This document shows positions 54,559 through 64,000 of a stretch of 64,000 nt of DNA, piece after piece. How positions within the stretch are numbered: position 1 is the stretch's first letter; each line of letters starts with the position of its first letter. The notes beneath the pieces are model-generated. The model did not search any database and was not told where the DNA came from. It saw nothing but the letters and a program-made list of their open reading frames with translations. This DNA comes from Microbulbifer halophilus (lineage in GTDB: Bacteria; Pseudomonadota; Gammaproteobacteria; Pseudomonadales; Cellvibrionaceae), in assembly GCF_026183675.1 (NCBI RefSeq), contig NZ_JAPIVK010000005.1:62001-126000 (forward strand). Reading direction: 5' to 3'. A program made the translations under genes and the position numbers.

Positions 54559-57500
54559 ATGCCCAAACGCACAGATATCAAAAGCATTCTGATCATAGGC
54601 GCGGGCCCGATCGTCATCGGCCAGGCCTGTGAATTCGACTATTCCGGTGCCCAGGCCTGCAAGGCGCTGCGGGAAGAGGGCTACCGGGTGATCCTGGTGA
54701 ACTCCAACCCCGCCACCATCATGACCGACCCGGCCATGGCCGACGCCACCTATATCGAGCCGGTGGAATGGCGCAATGTGGCCAAGATCGTCGAACAGGA
54801 GCGCCCGGACGCGATCCTGCCCACCATGGGCGGTCAGACGGCGCTGAACTGCGCACTGGACCTGGACAGGCACGGGGTGCTGGAAAAGTTCGGCGTGGAG
54901 CTGATCGGCGCGGATAAAGACGCGATCGAGAAGGCCGAGGACCGCGACCTGTTCGACAAGGCGATGGAAGCCATCGATCTGGAAACCCCGCGCGCCAAGA
55001 TCGTCCACTCCATGGAGGAGGCAAAAAAGGTACCGGAGGAATTCGGTTTTCCGGTAATCATCCGCCCCTCTTTCACCATGGGCGGTTCCGGTGGCGGCGT
55101 GGCCTACAACTGGCCCGAGTTCGAGGAAATCTGCAAGCGCGGTCTCGACCTGTCCCCCACCAACGAACTGCTGATCGACGAATCCCTGCTCGGCTGGAAA
55201 GAATACGAGATGGAGGTGGTTCGCGATAAGAACGACAACTGCATCATCGTCTGTGCCATCGAGAACTTCGACCCCATGGGGGTGCACACCGGCGATTCCA
55301 TCACCGTGGCGCCGTCGCAGACCCTGACCGACAAGGAATACCAGATGATGCGCAACGCCTCCATTGCGGTGTTGCGCGAGATCGGTGTGGAGACCGGCGG
55401 CTCCAACGTACAGTTCGGTGTCTGCCCGGACACCGGCCGCATGGTGATCATCGAGATGAACCCGCGGGTATCCCGCTCCTCGGCGCTGGCCTCCAAGGCC
55501 ACCGGCTTCCCCATCGCCAAGGTGGCGGCCAAGCTGGCGGTGGGCTACACGCTGGACGAGCTGCAGAACGAAATCACCGGCGGCGCCACGCCGGCCTCCT
55601 TCGAGCCCAGCATCGATTACGTGGTCACCAAGATTCCGCGCTTCACCTTCGAGAAGTTCGGCGAGGCGGACGCGCGCCTGACCACGCAGATGAAATCCGT
55701 GGGCGAGGTGATGGCCATCGGCCGCACTTTCCAGGAATCCCTGCAGAAGGCCCTGCGCGGCCTGGAAGTGGGCAGTTACGGCCTGGAAAGCCGCATCGAC
55801 CCGGGCGAGGAGGGCGCCAAGGAGCGCCTGCGCCGCGAGCTGTCCGTGCCCGGTGCCGAGCGCATCTGGTATATCGGCGACGCCTTCCGCATGGGCATGA
55901 GCGTGCAGGACGTCTACGAACTGTCCGGCATCGACCCCTGGTTCCTGGTGCAGATCGAGGAGCTGATCCGGATCGAGGAGCCTCTCAAGACGATGCCCAC
56001 CTCGGCGATAGACGCCGTCGCCATGCGTTTCCTCAAGCGCAAGGGGTTCTCCGATATTCACCTGTCCGATCTGCTCGGCGTGAGCCAGAAAACCGTGCGC
56101 GAATTCCGCCACAAGCTGGGGGTCTTCCCCTCCTACAAGCGGGTGGATACCTGTGCGGCGGAGTTTGCCACCAGCACCGCCTATATGTACTCCACTTACG
56201 ACGAGGAGTGCGAATCGAACCCGTCCGACCGGGAAAAGATCATGGTACTGGGCGGTGGTCCCAACCGTATCGGCCAGGGCATCGAGTTCGATTACTGCTG
56301 CGTACACGCGGCGCTGGCGATGCGCGAGGATGGCTACGAGACCATCATGGTCAATTGCAACCCGGAGACCGTGTCCACTGACTACGACACTTCCGACCGC
56401 CTCTATTTCGAGCCGGTGACCCTGGAAGACGTGCTGGAAATCGTGCGCAAAGAGAAGCCGGCGGGCGTGATCGTGCAGTTCGGCGGCCAGACGCCCCTGA
56501 ACCTGGCGCGCTTCCTGGCCGCCGAGGGAGTGCCGATTATCGGCACCACCCCGACCCAGATCGACCGCGCCGAGGACCGCGAGCGCTTCCAGCAGATGAT
56601 TGTGCGCCTGGGCCTCAAACAGCCGGAGAACGCCATAGTGCGCTCCGTTTCCGAGGCCATCCAGGCCGCCAAGGAAGTGGGCTACCCGCTGGTGGTGCGC
56701 CCCTCCTATGTGCTGGGCGGCCGCGCCATGGAGATCGTCTACAAGGAAGACGAGCTGCTGAACTACATGAAAGAGGCGGTGGAAGTTTCCGAGGATTCGC
56801 CGGTGCTGCTGGACCACTTCCTGAACGCGGCGATCGAGGTGGATGTGGACGCGGTTTCCGACGGCGAGAATGTGGTGATCGGTGCCATCATGCAGCATAT
56901 CGAGCAGGCCGGTGTACACTCCGGCGACTCCGCCTGTTCCCTGCCGCCCTACAGCCTGTCGGCGGACGTGCAGGACCGGATGCGCGAGCAGATAAAAGCC
57001 ATGGCCCGCGAACTGGGCGTGGTGGGCCTGATGAACACCCAGCTGGCCTACCAGGATGGCGAGATCTACGTGATCGAGGTGAACCCGCGCGCTTCCCGCA
57101 CCGTGCCCTTCGTCTCCAAGTGCATCGGCACCTCCCTGGCCAAGGTGGCCGCGCGGGTACAGGCCGGCATCAGCCTGAAAGAGCAGGGCTTTACCGAGGA
57201 AATCGTGCCGGATTACTTCTCCGTGAAGGAATCGGTGTTCCCGTTCAACAAGTTCCCGAAAGTCGACCCGATCCTCGGCCCGGAGATGAAGTCCACCGGC
57301 GAGGTGATGGGCGTGGGCGCGACCTTTGCCGAGGCCTTCGACAAGGGCCTGCTGGCCGCCGGCGACAGGCTGCCGGAGTCCGGCAAGGTGTTCATCTCGG
57401 TGCGGGATTCCGACAAGCCCGAGGTGGTGAGTGTGGCGCGGGACCTGGTCGGTCTCGGTTTCGAGCTGGTGGCCACCCGCGGCACCGCCAAAGCCTTGCA

Positions 57501-57789
57501 AGATGCCGATATTCCCGTTACAACCGTCAACAAGATGAGCGAGGGCCGCCCGCATATCGTCGATATGATCAAGAACGACGAGATCGCACTGGTGGTGAAC
57601 ACCACCGAGGGGCGCCAGGCCATCCGCGATTCCGCCGGTATCCGCCGCAGTGCGGAGAATCACCAGGTGTGCTACACCACCACGCTGGCCGCAGCCGAGG
57701 CCATGGCCTTGGCGATGCAGTTGGGCGAGCCGCTGAAAGTGCGCCGCCTGCAGGATCTGCACCAGCAGGTGGTCAAGCTGCCGGAATAG
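54559..57789 (+). CDS. carB: Carbamoyl-phosphate synthase large subunit
   Basis: 1076 residues from ATG 54559 (GGAAG upstream). Two ATP-grasp halves: N-terminal opening [57 protein letters not shown] and second half [19 protein letters not shown] near residue 565, with a C-terminal MGS-like allosteric domain (about 940 to end). It makes carbamoyl phosphate from bicarbonate, ATP and the CarA ammonia. Intact and of standard length. Confidence 0.98.
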   Translation: MPKRTDIKSILIIGAGPIVIGQACEFDYSGAQACKALREEGYRVILVNSNPATIMTDPAMADATYIEPVEWRNVAKIVEQERPDAILPTMGGQTALNCALDLDRHGVLEKFGVELIGADKDAIEKAEDRDLFDKAMEAIDLETPRAKIVHSMEEAKKVPEEFGFPVIIRPSFTMGGSGGGVAYNWPEFEEICKRGLDLSPTNELLIDESLLGWKEYEMEVVRDKNDNCIIVCAIENFDPMGVHTGDSITVAPSQTLTDKEYQMMRNASIAVLREIGVETGGSNVQFGVCPDTGRMVIIEMNPRVSRSSALASKATGFPIAKVAAKLAVGYTLDELQNEITGGATPASFEPSIDYVVTKIPRFTFEKFGEADARLTTQMKSVGEVMAIGRTFQESLQKALRGLEVGSYGLESRIDPGEEGAKERLRRELSVPGAERIWYIGDAFRMGMSVQDVYELSGIDPWFLVQIEELIRIEEPLKTMPTSAIDAVAMRFLKRKGFSDIHLSDLLGVSQKTVREFRHKLGVFPSYKRVDTCAAEFATSTAYMYSTYDEECESNPSDREKIMVLGGGPNRIGQGIEFDYCCVHAALAMREDGYETIMVNCNPETVSTDYDTSDRLYFEPVTLEDVLEIVRKEKPAGVIVQFGGQTPLNLARFLAAEGVPIIGTTPTQIDRAEDRERFQQMIVRLGLKQPENAIVRSVSEAIQAAKEVGYPLVVRPSYVLGGRAMEIVYKEDELLNYMKEAVEVSEDSPVLLDHFLNAAIEVDVDAVSDGENVVIGAIMQHIEQAGVHSGDSACSLPPYSLSADVQDRMREQIKAMARELGVVGLMNTQLAYQDGEIYVIEVNPRASRTVPFVSKCIGTSLAKVAARVQAGISLKEQGFTEEIVPDYFSVKESVFPFNKFPKVDPILGPEMKSTGEVMGVGATFAEAFDKGLLAAGDRLPESGKVFISVRDSDKPEVVSVARDLVGLGFELVATRGTAKALQDADIPVTTVNKMSEGRPHIVDMIKNDEIALVVNTTEGRQAIRDSAGIRRSAENHQVCYTTTLAAAEAMALAMQLGEPLKVRRLQDLHQQVVKLPE

Positions 57790-57911
57790 CGCCGGCGCGC
57801 ATGCGAGGCCCGGGAGCGGGTCCCCGCATCCATATCGAATTGTGAATACCGACCGGGCTGCGCCGACTGGCGAGGCCGGGTTTGCTAATGAATAAATCTG
57901 GAGGTCCCACA

Positions 57912-58388
57912 TTGAACCGGGTACCAATGACCGTTGAAGGCGCCGACTCCCTGCGCGCCGAACTGGAGAACCTGAAAAAGGTAGAGCGGCCGGCGGTGGT
58001 ACAGGCCATCGCCGAGGCGCGCGAGCACGGCGACCTGAAAGAGAACGCCGAGTACCACGCCGCGCGCGAAAAGCAGGGTTTTATCGAGGGCCGCATCCAG
58101 GATATCGAGGGCAAGCTGTCCCACGCGCAGATCATCGATGTGAAAGCCATCGAGCCCAGCGAGAAAGTGATCTTCGGCACTACCGTCACCATCATCCATA
58201 TGGACAACGACGAGGAAGTGACCTACAAGATCGTCGGCGACGACGAGGCCGATGTGAAAGATCGCAAGATCTCCGTCAACTCGCCCATCGCCCGTGCCCT
58301 GATCGGCAAGGAAGTGGGGGACGTGGTGGAAGTGCACACGCCTTCCGGCGCGGTGGAATACGAGATCGACTCCGTAGAGCATATCTGA
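57912..58388 (+). CDS. greA: Transcription elongation factor GreA
   Basis: 158 residues from TTG 57912, which has GGAGG seven bases upstream and gives the usual N-terminus ([56 protein letters not shown]). Coiled-coil finger with the acidic tip DLKENAEY, then the FKBP-like domain ([36 protein letters not shown]). It rescues backtracked RNA polymerase. A strong terminator follows. Confidence 0.97.
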   Translation: MNRVPMTVEGADSLRAELENLKKVERPAVVQAIAEAREHGDLKENAEYHAAREKQGFIEGRIQDIEGKLSHAQIIDVKAIEPSEKVIFGTTVTIIHMDNDEEVTYKIVGDDEADVKDRKISVNSPIARALIGKEVGDVVEVHTPSGAVEYEIDSVEHI

Positions 58389-58410
58389 TCCCGCATTCCT
58401 TTTCCGCGGG

Positions 58411-58451
58411 CAAACGAAGAAGGGCGGCCTCTGGCCGCCCTTCTTCGTTTG
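58411..58451. terminator. Strong bidirectional-type terminator after greA
   Basis: A 19-bp perfect stem (CAAACGAAGAAGGGCGGCC and its complement) with a TCT loop, ending in CTTCGTTTG. It closes the carA-carB-greA transcript. Confidence 0.85.
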
Positions 58452-58611
58452 CGCCACAGCCTGCGGGTCCCGAGCTGTCCCATTGGGGAGCCCATGCCTA
58501 TCTCGCTCGATGGTGCAACATGCGGCAATGCAAAATGTGAACTGGAAGGCGATTGCGCTGCCTACTACTGATAGGATGGGTAAAAACCAATAAATTCGAG
58601 GAGGCAACACC

Positions 58612-60021
58612 GTGACCGGACTTCTGGATAGCCTGCCGCTCTGGCTGTGGTTTGTGCTGGCGCTGGTGGCCCTGTTTGTCGCACGCAGACCGGTGCATCA
58701 GGGCATCTTCTCCCTGGCGCGTTTTTTTCACCAGTCCCTGCGACTGGGCGCCAGTGCGGTGTCCGCGGCGGAGCTGCGCCTGCAGGAGCGCAATCGCGAG
58801 GTGTTGCTGGCGGTGGGGCGCGAGGCGGCCGAACGGCACGTGGAGCGCGAGTTCGACCGTATCGAAAGCACCATGAAGAAAGAATTGGCGCAATATCCCA
58901 CATTGCATCGCCACCTGTGCGAGCAGCTCACCGCCATCGACGAGGACTATGTGCGCAGCGCCGAGGTACCGCCGGAGCCCACCAACTGGGCCAAGGCGAT
59001 CAAGGCGGTAGCGGATATCCCGGCCAAGCAGGACCCGGTGGTGGGCGATGTGCTGGAGACGATCCACAACTCGATGCGCAAGGCGGAATCCAAGGCGCTG
59101 GAGGTCTACCGGGAATCGGCGCGGGAGCGCCACCAGCTGCTGAAACGCATGATGCCCCACTGGCGCTCCATGCTGACCACGCTGGGGCGCGTCAACAAGA
59201 GTGTCGACTCGGTGATCCGCCGCGCCGGGGCCATCGACGGCCATATGGAGCGCTACGAGGAAATCCAGGCCGGCAGCGAGCGCGCCCGGCGCATGCTCTC
59301 CTCCTCTTCCCTGAGTCAGTTCTTTATTTCCGCGTTTGTGCTGACGATCGCCGTCGGCGGCGCGCTGATCAATTTTCATTTAATCGCCCGGCCCATGACC
59401 GAGATGGTGGGCGGCACCAGCTATATCGGCAGCTTCAAGATCGCCGATATCTCGGCACTGGTGATCATCCTGGTGGAGATCACGATGGGGCTCTTCGCAA
59501 TGGAGTGCCTGCGCATCACGCGGCTCTTTCCGGTGATCGGCTCGCTGAGCGATAAACTGCGCACGCGCATGATGTGGGCCGCGTTTGTGCTGCTGTTTTT
59601 CCTCGCCACGGTGGAGGCGGGACTCGCCTTCATGCGCGAAATACTGATGCAGGAAGACCTGGCGGTCAGCGCGCAACTGCGCGGCGACGAGGTGGCGGCG
59701 ACCAGCGGTGGTGTCTACTGGATCACCACCGCGGCGCAGATGGGGATGGGCTTTATCCTGCCGTTTGCACTGACTTTCGTCGCCATTCCGCTGGAGAATT
59801 TTATCGCCTCGGCGCGCACCGTGATCGGCGTGGTCACCGCCTTCCTGTTGCGTATCCTGTCGGTGACCCTGCGCCTCGCCGGTACCGCGGCGCTGCGCGC
59901 CGGCACCATGCTGGTGCGGCTCTACGATATCGTCATCTTCTTTCCCCTGTGGCTGGAAAACAAAGTGCTCGACTGGCGCGCCCGTACCGGCGGGTCGAAA
60001 AGTGTGGAGAAAGCCTCATGA
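58612..60021 (+). CDS. Multi-TM membrane protein of unknown function coupled to a VWA lipoprotein
   Basis: 469 residues from GTG 58612, with GAGGAGG upstream. One N-terminal helix (LWLWFVLALVALFVA), then about 200 soluble, charged, mostly helical residues (LRLQERNREVLLAVGREAAERHVEREFDRIE; KALEVYRESARERHQLLKRMM), then about five helices (FISAFVLTIAVGGALINFHL, ISALVIILVEITMGLFAM, MMWAAFVLLFFLATVEAGLAF, AAQMGMGFILPFALTFVAI, VVTAFLLRILSVTL). No enzyme motif. Its stop overlaps the start of the VWA lipoprotein gene. Probably a membrane platform for that partner; unknown family. Confidence 0.7.
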   Translation: MTGLLDSLPLWLWFVLALVALFVARRPVHQGIFSLARFFHQSLRLGASAVSAAELRLQERNREVLLAVGREAAERHVEREFDRIESTMKKELAQYPTLHRHLCEQLTAIDEDYVRSAEVPPEPTNWAKAIKAVADIPAKQDPVVGDVLETIHNSMRKAESKALEVYRESARERHQLLKRMMPHWRSMLTTLGRVNKSVDSVIRRAGAIDGHMERYEEIQAGSERARRMLSSSSLSQFFISAFVLTIAVGGALINFHLIARPMTEMVGGTSYIGSFKIADISALVIILVEITMGLFAMECLRITRLFPVIGSLSDKLRTRMMWAAFVLLFFLATVEAGLAFMREILMQEDLAVSAQLRGDEVAATSGGVYWITTAAQMGMGFILPFALTFVAIPLENFIASARTVIGVVTAFLLRILSVTLRLAGTAALRAGTMLVRLYDIVIFFPLWLENKVLDWRARTGGSKSVEKAS

Positions 60022-60668
60022 AAATTGTATTCCCGAGTATGGCGGTGCTCGCCTGCAGCCTGTTGCTGAATGCCTGTGGTGAGCCGGTGGCGCGCAACCA
60101 GGGCGTCTATATGCTGATCGACACTTCCGGTACCTACACCCGGGAGCTGGACAAGGCGCAGCAGGTGATCAACTTCACCCTGGCGAAACTGAACCCGGGC
60201 GATACCTTCGCCGTGGCCAGCATCAATACCGGCAGCTTCAGCGAGAAGAACATCCAGGCCAAGGTCACCTTCGACGATCGCCCCAGCGTGACCAACAAGC
60301 AGAAGCGGGCCTTCCAGGAGTCCATCCAGCAGTTTGTGGAGGAAACGGAAGCGGCCGCCTATACCGATATTACCGGCGGCCTGCTGCAGGCGGTGGAATA
60401 CCTCAACGAAAAACGGCCAGGCACCAAGACCATCCTGATCTTTTCCGACCTGAAGGAGGAGATCAAGGAGGGTTACAACCGCGACGTGCCGCTGGCCCTG
60501 GACGGCTTCAACCTGGTGGCACTGAACGTGACCAAGCTGCGCAGCGACAATATCGATCCCACCGAATACCTGGGGCGGCTGGAGGACTGGCAGGGCCGGG
60601 TGGAGCAAAGCGGCGGCAGTTGGCGGGTCATCAACGACCTGGAACGGCTGGAAAAAATCCTACCGTAG
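60018..60668 (+). CDS. VWA-domain lipoprotein
   Basis: 216 residues, start ATG overlapping the previous stop. Lipobox SLLLNAC with Cys near residue 18. Then a von Willebrand A fold with a MIDAS-like site: VYMLIDTSGTYT (DTSGT, near residue 34), T in YTDITGGLLQAV, and ILIFSDLKEEI as the third metal loop. It should be a periplasmic metal-dependent protein-protein interaction module anchored to a membrane. Its TAG stop lies in the GTAG head of the following REPIN. Confidence 0.75.
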   Translation: MKIVFPSMAVLACSLLLNACGEPVARNQGVYMLIDTSGTYTRELDKAQQVINFTLAKLNPGDTFAVASINTGSFSEKNIQAKVTFDDRPSVTNKQKRAFQESIQQFVEETEAAAYTDITGGLLQAVEYLNEKRPGTKTILIFSDLKEEIKEGYNRDVPLALDGFNLVALNVTKLRSDNIDPTEYLGRLEDWQGRVEQSGGSWRVINDLERLEKILP

Positions 60669-60737
60669 GGTGCGCCGTTTGCACCATGATTGTTGGGTGG
60701 ATACCGCAACCGGGCCGGTGCGCACGGCGCACCCTAC
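60665..60737. repeat. REPIN after the VWA gene
   Basis: Two 21-base REPs, 60665-60685 and 60717-60737, in inverted orientation with two mismatches; each has a GTAG head and a GGTGCG/CGCACC stem. The left GTAG includes the TAG stop of the VWA gene. Confidence 0.8.
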
Positions 60738-60760
60738 CTGTTTATTGAACAAGGCTTCAG

Positions 60761-61630
60761 ATGCTCTGGCTGGCACTTTTCGCAATCGTCGTTTTCCTAC
60801 TCTGGTGCTACGCCACCGCGCGTCCCGCACCGCTGACCTCGCTCTCCCTGTCCCACAGACAGAGCCCGCTGGTCATCTCCCACGGCGATGAGGCCGGCAA
60901 TGGCCTCTACCCCGGCAATACACTGCTCTATCTGCAAAAAATGGTGGAGTTGGGGGTAGATGCCATGGAGATGGACCTGAATCTCACCGCCGACGGTCAT
61001 CTCGTGCTGATGCACGACAACACCGTCGATCGCACCAGCGACCGCAGCGGCGCCATTATCGGGATGACGCTCGACGAGTTGCGTTCGCTGAATGTGGCCC
61101 ACCATTGGCGCGGCGACGGCGGGAATTATCCCTATCGCGACAGGCCGCTGCGCATCGCCACCATCGATGAGGTCTTCGCCGCACTGCCGCAGACGCCCAT
61201 GATCATCGAACTGAAAAACGACGATCCCTTCGCAGCCCGGGTACTCAGCAGTGCGATAGCCGAGGCCGGTTGTGAGGCGCGCGTGATCGTATCGTCTTTC
61301 CACCGCGGCGTGATCCGCGAGTTCCGCCGCCTGTCGCCGTGGGTGGCCACCGGGGCCAGCATGCCCGAGGCGCTGCTGTTCTTCCTGGCCCAGTGGTTTT
61401 TCGCCGAGCGGCTGCTGAGCCCCGCCTACCAGACAATGCAGCTGCCGATGCACTACTACGGCATCCCGGTTTTCTCGCCGCGCTTTGTGCGCGCGGCGCG
61501 CAACTGCGGGCTGCATATCTCGGTGTGGACCGTGGACCGGGAAGCGGACATGCGCGACTATATCGACCTGGAACTGGACGGTATCGTCACCAACCGGCCG
61601 GACAGGCTGCTGTCGCTGCTGGAAGAATAG
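60761..61630 (+). CDS. Membrane-anchored glycerophosphodiester phosphodiesterase
   Basis: 289 residues. One N-terminal helix (LWLALFAIVVFLLWCYATA), then the GDPD barrel: VISHGDEAGNGLYPGNTLLYLQ, EMDLNLTADGHLVLMHDNTVDRTSD, IATIDEVFAALP, VIVSSFHRG and HISVWTVDRE at the end. It lacks the usual HRG-x-PENT form: the metal-ligand Glu of PENT is replaced by Gly (PGNT), seen in some relatives. It would hydrolyse glycerophosphodiesters from lipid turnover in the periplasm or at the membrane. Flanked by REPINs on both sides. Confidence 0.8.
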   Translation: MLWLALFAIVVFLLWCYATARPAPLTSLSLSHRQSPLVISHGDEAGNGLYPGNTLLYLQKMVELGVDAMEMDLNLTADGHLVLMHDNTVDRTSDRSGAIIGMTLDELRSLNVAHHWRGDGGNYPYRDRPLRIATIDEVFAALPQTPMIIELKNDDPFAARVLSSAIAEAGCEARVIVSSFHRGVIREFRRLSPWVATGASMPEALLFFLAQWFFAERLLSPAYQTMQLPMHYYGIPVFSPRFVRAARNCGLHISVWTVDREADMRDYIDLELDGIVTNRPDRLLSLLEE

Positions 61631-61643
61631 CGGCACTGAAACC

Positions 61644-61735
61644 GTAGGGGCGAACCTTGTGTTCGCCCTGTTTGAGACCGGCACTGCAGGTTTTCCGGGG
61701 CATTCCGCCCGGGCGAACACAAGGTTCGCCCCTAC
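61644..61735. repeat. REPIN between GDPD and RND genes
   Basis: Two perfectly complementary 25-base REPs, 61644-61668 and 61711-61735 (GTAG head, GGGCGAAC/GTTCGCCC stem), separated by 42 bases. The right GTAG contains the TAG stop of the RND gene on the minus strand. Confidence 0.85.
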
Positions 61736-64000
61736 ATTTCCCCGACAAGCTCCCCCTGTCGAATCGGTTTGTGTTCGGTTTCTTCGCCACTCTCCTCCCG
61801 GACCCGGAACCAGGCCGCGTAGAGTGCCGGCAGGAACAGCAATGTCAGTGCCGTGGCCACAATCAACCCACCCATGATCGCCACCGCCATGGGGCCGAAG
61901 AAGTCGCTGCGCGACAGCGGGATCATTGCCAGCACCGCGGTTAGCCCCGTCAGCACAATCGGCCGAAAGCGACGCACGGTGGATTCGACAATCGCCTCCC
62001 AGGGCGCCAGCCCCTGTTTGATGTCCTGCTGAATCTGGTCCACCAGAATCACCGAGTTGCGCATGATCATGCCCGCCAGCGCGATGGTGCCGAGCATGGC
62101 GACAAAGCCGAACGGCTGGCGGAAAAACAGCAGGAACAGGGTCACGCCGACAATTCCCAGCGGTGCGGTGAGAAACACCATGGTGGACAGGGAAAAGCTG
62201 CGCAGCTGCAGCATCAGCAGTGTGATCACCACCAGTACGAACAGCGGCATACCGGCGTTCACCGATTCCTGGCCGCGCGCCGATTCCTCCACCGCACCGC
62301 CGATTTCCAGCAGGTAGCCCGGCGGCAGTACCTCGCGCAGTTCGCCCAGCCGCGGCCAGACTTCGTTGACCACCGTGGCCGGTTGCTGTTCGCCGTAGAT
62401 ATCCGCGCGCACGGTCACCGTCGGCAGCCGGTCCCGGTGCCAGATCACCCCCTCCTCGAAGCCGTATTCCAGAGTCGCTATCTGGTTCAGCGGCACGCTG
62501 CGGCCGCTCTCCGTCTGCACCGCCAGGTTGTCCAGCCGCCCGAGTGCGCTGCGCTCGCTGTCGTCGCCGCGCACCTTTACGTCGATCAGTTCGTTGTCCT
62601 CCCGGTACTGGCTGACGGCGATACCGGACAGGGAGCTCTGCAGGGCGCGCGACAGATCGGCGCTGGTTACGCCCAGGGCGCGGGCACGCGCCTGGTCGAT
62701 ATTCAGTTGTACCGCCTTGCTGGGCTCCTGCCAGTCCAGGTGTACATTGTTCACCGCCGGGTTTTCCCGCACCTTGTCCGCCACTTCGCGGGCGATTTTT
62801 CGCACTTCGGGAATATGTTCGCCGGAGACGCGGAACTGCACCGGGTAGCCCACCGGCGGGCCGTTTTCCAGCCGCGAGATACGCGAGCGCACCGTGGGAA
62901 ATTCCTCGCGCATTGTCGAGATCAGCCAGCTTCGCACTCGCTCGCGCTCCTCGATCGAGCGGGTCAGCACCACAAACTGGGCGAAGCTGGCCGCCGGTAA
63001 TTGCTGGTCCAGCGGCAGGTAGAAACGCGGTGAGCCGGTGCCCACATAGGCCACGTAGTTTTCCACCAGCTCGTTGCCGGCCAGCATTTTTTCCAGCCGC
63101 GCGGCCTGCTGTTCGGTGGCCTCCAGCGATGCGCCCTCGGCCAGTTTCAGGTCCACCATCAGTTCGAGGCGTGCGGAAGAGGGGAAGAACTGCTGCGGTA
63201 CAAAGCGGAACAGTGCCAGCGAGCCGACGAAGACCAGCAGTGTCAGCGCGATCACTGTTTTACGGTAGCGCAGACACCAGTGCACCAGCCGGCGGAAGCG
63301 CCGGTAAAAGGGCTTTTGGTAGGGATCCTGCACCGTGCCGCTGCTGTCGCGCCGGGTGAGATCGGGCAGCAACCGGTCGCCCAGGTAGGGGACGAATACC
63401 ACCGCCGCTACCCAGGAGGCCAGCAGTGACAGGGTCACCACCTGGAAAATCGAACGGGTATATTCCCCGGTGCCGGACTGGGCGGTGGCGATGGGCAGAA
63501 AGCCGGCGGCAGTGATCAGGGTACCGGTGAGCATCGGAAAGGCGGTGCTGTTCCAGGCCGCGCCCGCGGCCTTGAGACGGCTGAAACCCTGTTCCATCTT
63601 TATCGCCATCATCTCCACGGCGATGATGGCGTCGTCCACCATCAGCCCCAGGGCCAGTACCAGTGCGCCCAGGGAAATCTTGTGCAGGCCGATATCGAAG
63701 TAGTGCATCAGGGCGAAGGTCATCGCCAGCACCAGCGGTATCGACAGGGCCACCACCAGGCCGGTGCGCATGCCCAGCGAGAAAAAGCTCACCAGCATCA
63801 CGATCGCCAGCGCCTCCGCCAGCACCTTGACGAATTCGCCCACGCTGCGTTTGACCGCCGCCGGCTGGTCGGAGACCTTACTCAGTTCCAGCCCCAGCGG
63901 CAGGTCCTGTTGCAGCCGGGTGAATGCCGCGTCCAGGTTTTCACCCAGCTCGAGAATATCGCCGCCGGCTTTCATGGAGACGGCGATACCGATGGCGTCG
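61732..64000 (-). CDS. RND efflux pump inner-membrane subunit, C-terminal part
   Basis: The frame runs off the window, so the N-terminus (at least 250 residues) is missing; about 755 residues remain of a family near 1,020-1,050. Visible features: ISLGALVLALGLMVDDAIIAVEMMAIKMEQG (helix 4 with the paired Asp residues of the proton relay), FRFVPQQFFPSSARLELMVDLKLAEGAS, the porter domain, and the second helix bundle (VLVVITLLMLQLRSFSLSTMVFLTAPLGIVGVTLFL, MRNSVILVDQIQQDIKQG). HAE/heavy-metal-independent branch; substrate unknown. Its TAG stop is supplied by a REP. No membrane-fusion partner gene is visible in the window. Confidence 0.9.
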   Translation of the reverse strand, partial: DAIGIAVSMKAGGDILELGENLDAAFTRLQQDLPLGLELSKVSDQPAAVKRSVGEFVKVLAEALAIVMLVSFFSLGMRTGLVVALSIPLVLAMTFALMHYFDIGLHKISLGALVLALGLMVDDAIIAVEMMAIKMEQGFSRLKAAGAAWNSTAFPMLTGTLITAAGFLPIATAQSGTGEYTRSIFQVVTLSLLASWVAAVVFVPYLGDRLLPDLTRRDSSGTVQDPYQKPFYRRFRRLVHWCLRYRKTVIALTLLVFVGSLALFRFVPQQFFPSSARLELMVDLKLAEGASLEATEQQAARLEKMLAGNELVENYVAYVGTGSPRFYLPLDQQLPAASFAQFVVLTRSIEERERVRSWLISTMREEFPTVRSRISRLENGPPVGYPVQFRVSGEHIPEVRKIAREVADKVRENPAVNNVHLDWQEPSKAVQLNIDQARARALGVTSADLSRALQSSLSGIAVSQYREDNELIDVKVRGDDSERSALGRLDNLAVQTESGRSVPLNQIATLEYGFEEGVIWHRDRLPTVTVRADIYGEQQPATVVNEVWPRLGELREVLPPGYLLEIGGAVEESARGQESVNAGMPLFVLVVITLLMLQLRSFSLSTMVFLTAPLGIVGVTLFLLFFRQPFGFVAMLGTIALAGMIMRNSVILVDQIQQDIKQGLAPWEAIVESTVRRFRPIVLTGLTAVLAMIPLSRSDFFGPMAVAIMGGLIVATALTLLFLPALYAAWFRVREESGEETEHKPIRQGELVGEM

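Overview
The window is about 62% GC and reads as the chromosome of a marine, polysaccharide-degrading gammaproteobacterium of the Cellvibrionales, most like Microbulbifer or a close relative. The basis is the AA10 lytic polysaccharide monooxygenase with a roughly 45-residue polyserine linker and CBM2, the remains of a PL10 pectate lyase, several TonB-type iron receptors, and the conserved gene block smpB / ratA-rnfH / bamE / fur / recN / grpE-dnaK-dnaJ / dapB / carAB / greA. The genus is an inference; no rRNA gene is present.

Layout. 1-8.8 kb: the end of a selenium-binding protein (methanethiol oxidase type) with a translationally coupled membrane protein, a very charged periplasmic coiled-coil protein, a DUF4197 lipoprotein, a secreted phosphoesterase with two DNRLRE repeats, a DUF1566 protein coupled to a cytochrome b / ethylbenzene-dehydrogenase-like haem protein, a broken pectate lyase and a DUF465 protein. 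8.9-25.3 kb: iron uptake and respiration, with two siderophore receptors and a PepSY membrane protein each next to a Fur-box-like site, a TetR regulator, cydAB (bd-type oxidase), a GbsR-like regulator with a perfect 24-bp palindrome upstream, a DUF1853 protein, a thioesterase, an MFS carrier and the LPMO.

25.66-36.16 kb: a 10.5-kb mobile element inserted in the 3' end of the tmRNA gene ssrA. It has a tyrosine integrase beside ssrA, an AlpA-like regulator, two winged-helix proteins, a dyad/iteron array, major capsid protein, prohead protease, tape measure, P27 small terminase, an NlpC/P60 tail peptidase and a truncated tail-tip protein. Large terminase and portal are absent. It is either a decayed prophage or a compact helper-dependent element.

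36.1-64 kb: ssrA and smpB (trans-translation) with two Na+-dependent NSS transporters, ratA-rnfH, bamE, fur, a PlsC-type acyltransferase, recN, the heat-shock set grpE-dnaK-dnaJ with two clear sigma-32-type promoters, dapB, a RimB-RimK fusion and a YfiR protein inserted between dapB and carA, carA-carB, greA, a multi-TM protein coupled to a VWA lipoprotein, a glycerophosphodiesterase and the C-terminal part of an RND pump.

The intergenic DNA is rich in structured repeats: two copies of a hairpin element whose 27-29 bp arms differ between copies but pair perfectly within each copy, a 165-bp palindromic MITE upstream of grpE, four REPIN-like pairs with a GTAG head (two of which supply the stop codon of a gene), a GCGGAGC/GCTCCGC repeat family, and a 94-bp tandem array. 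These repeats and the ssrA element are the most unusual content.
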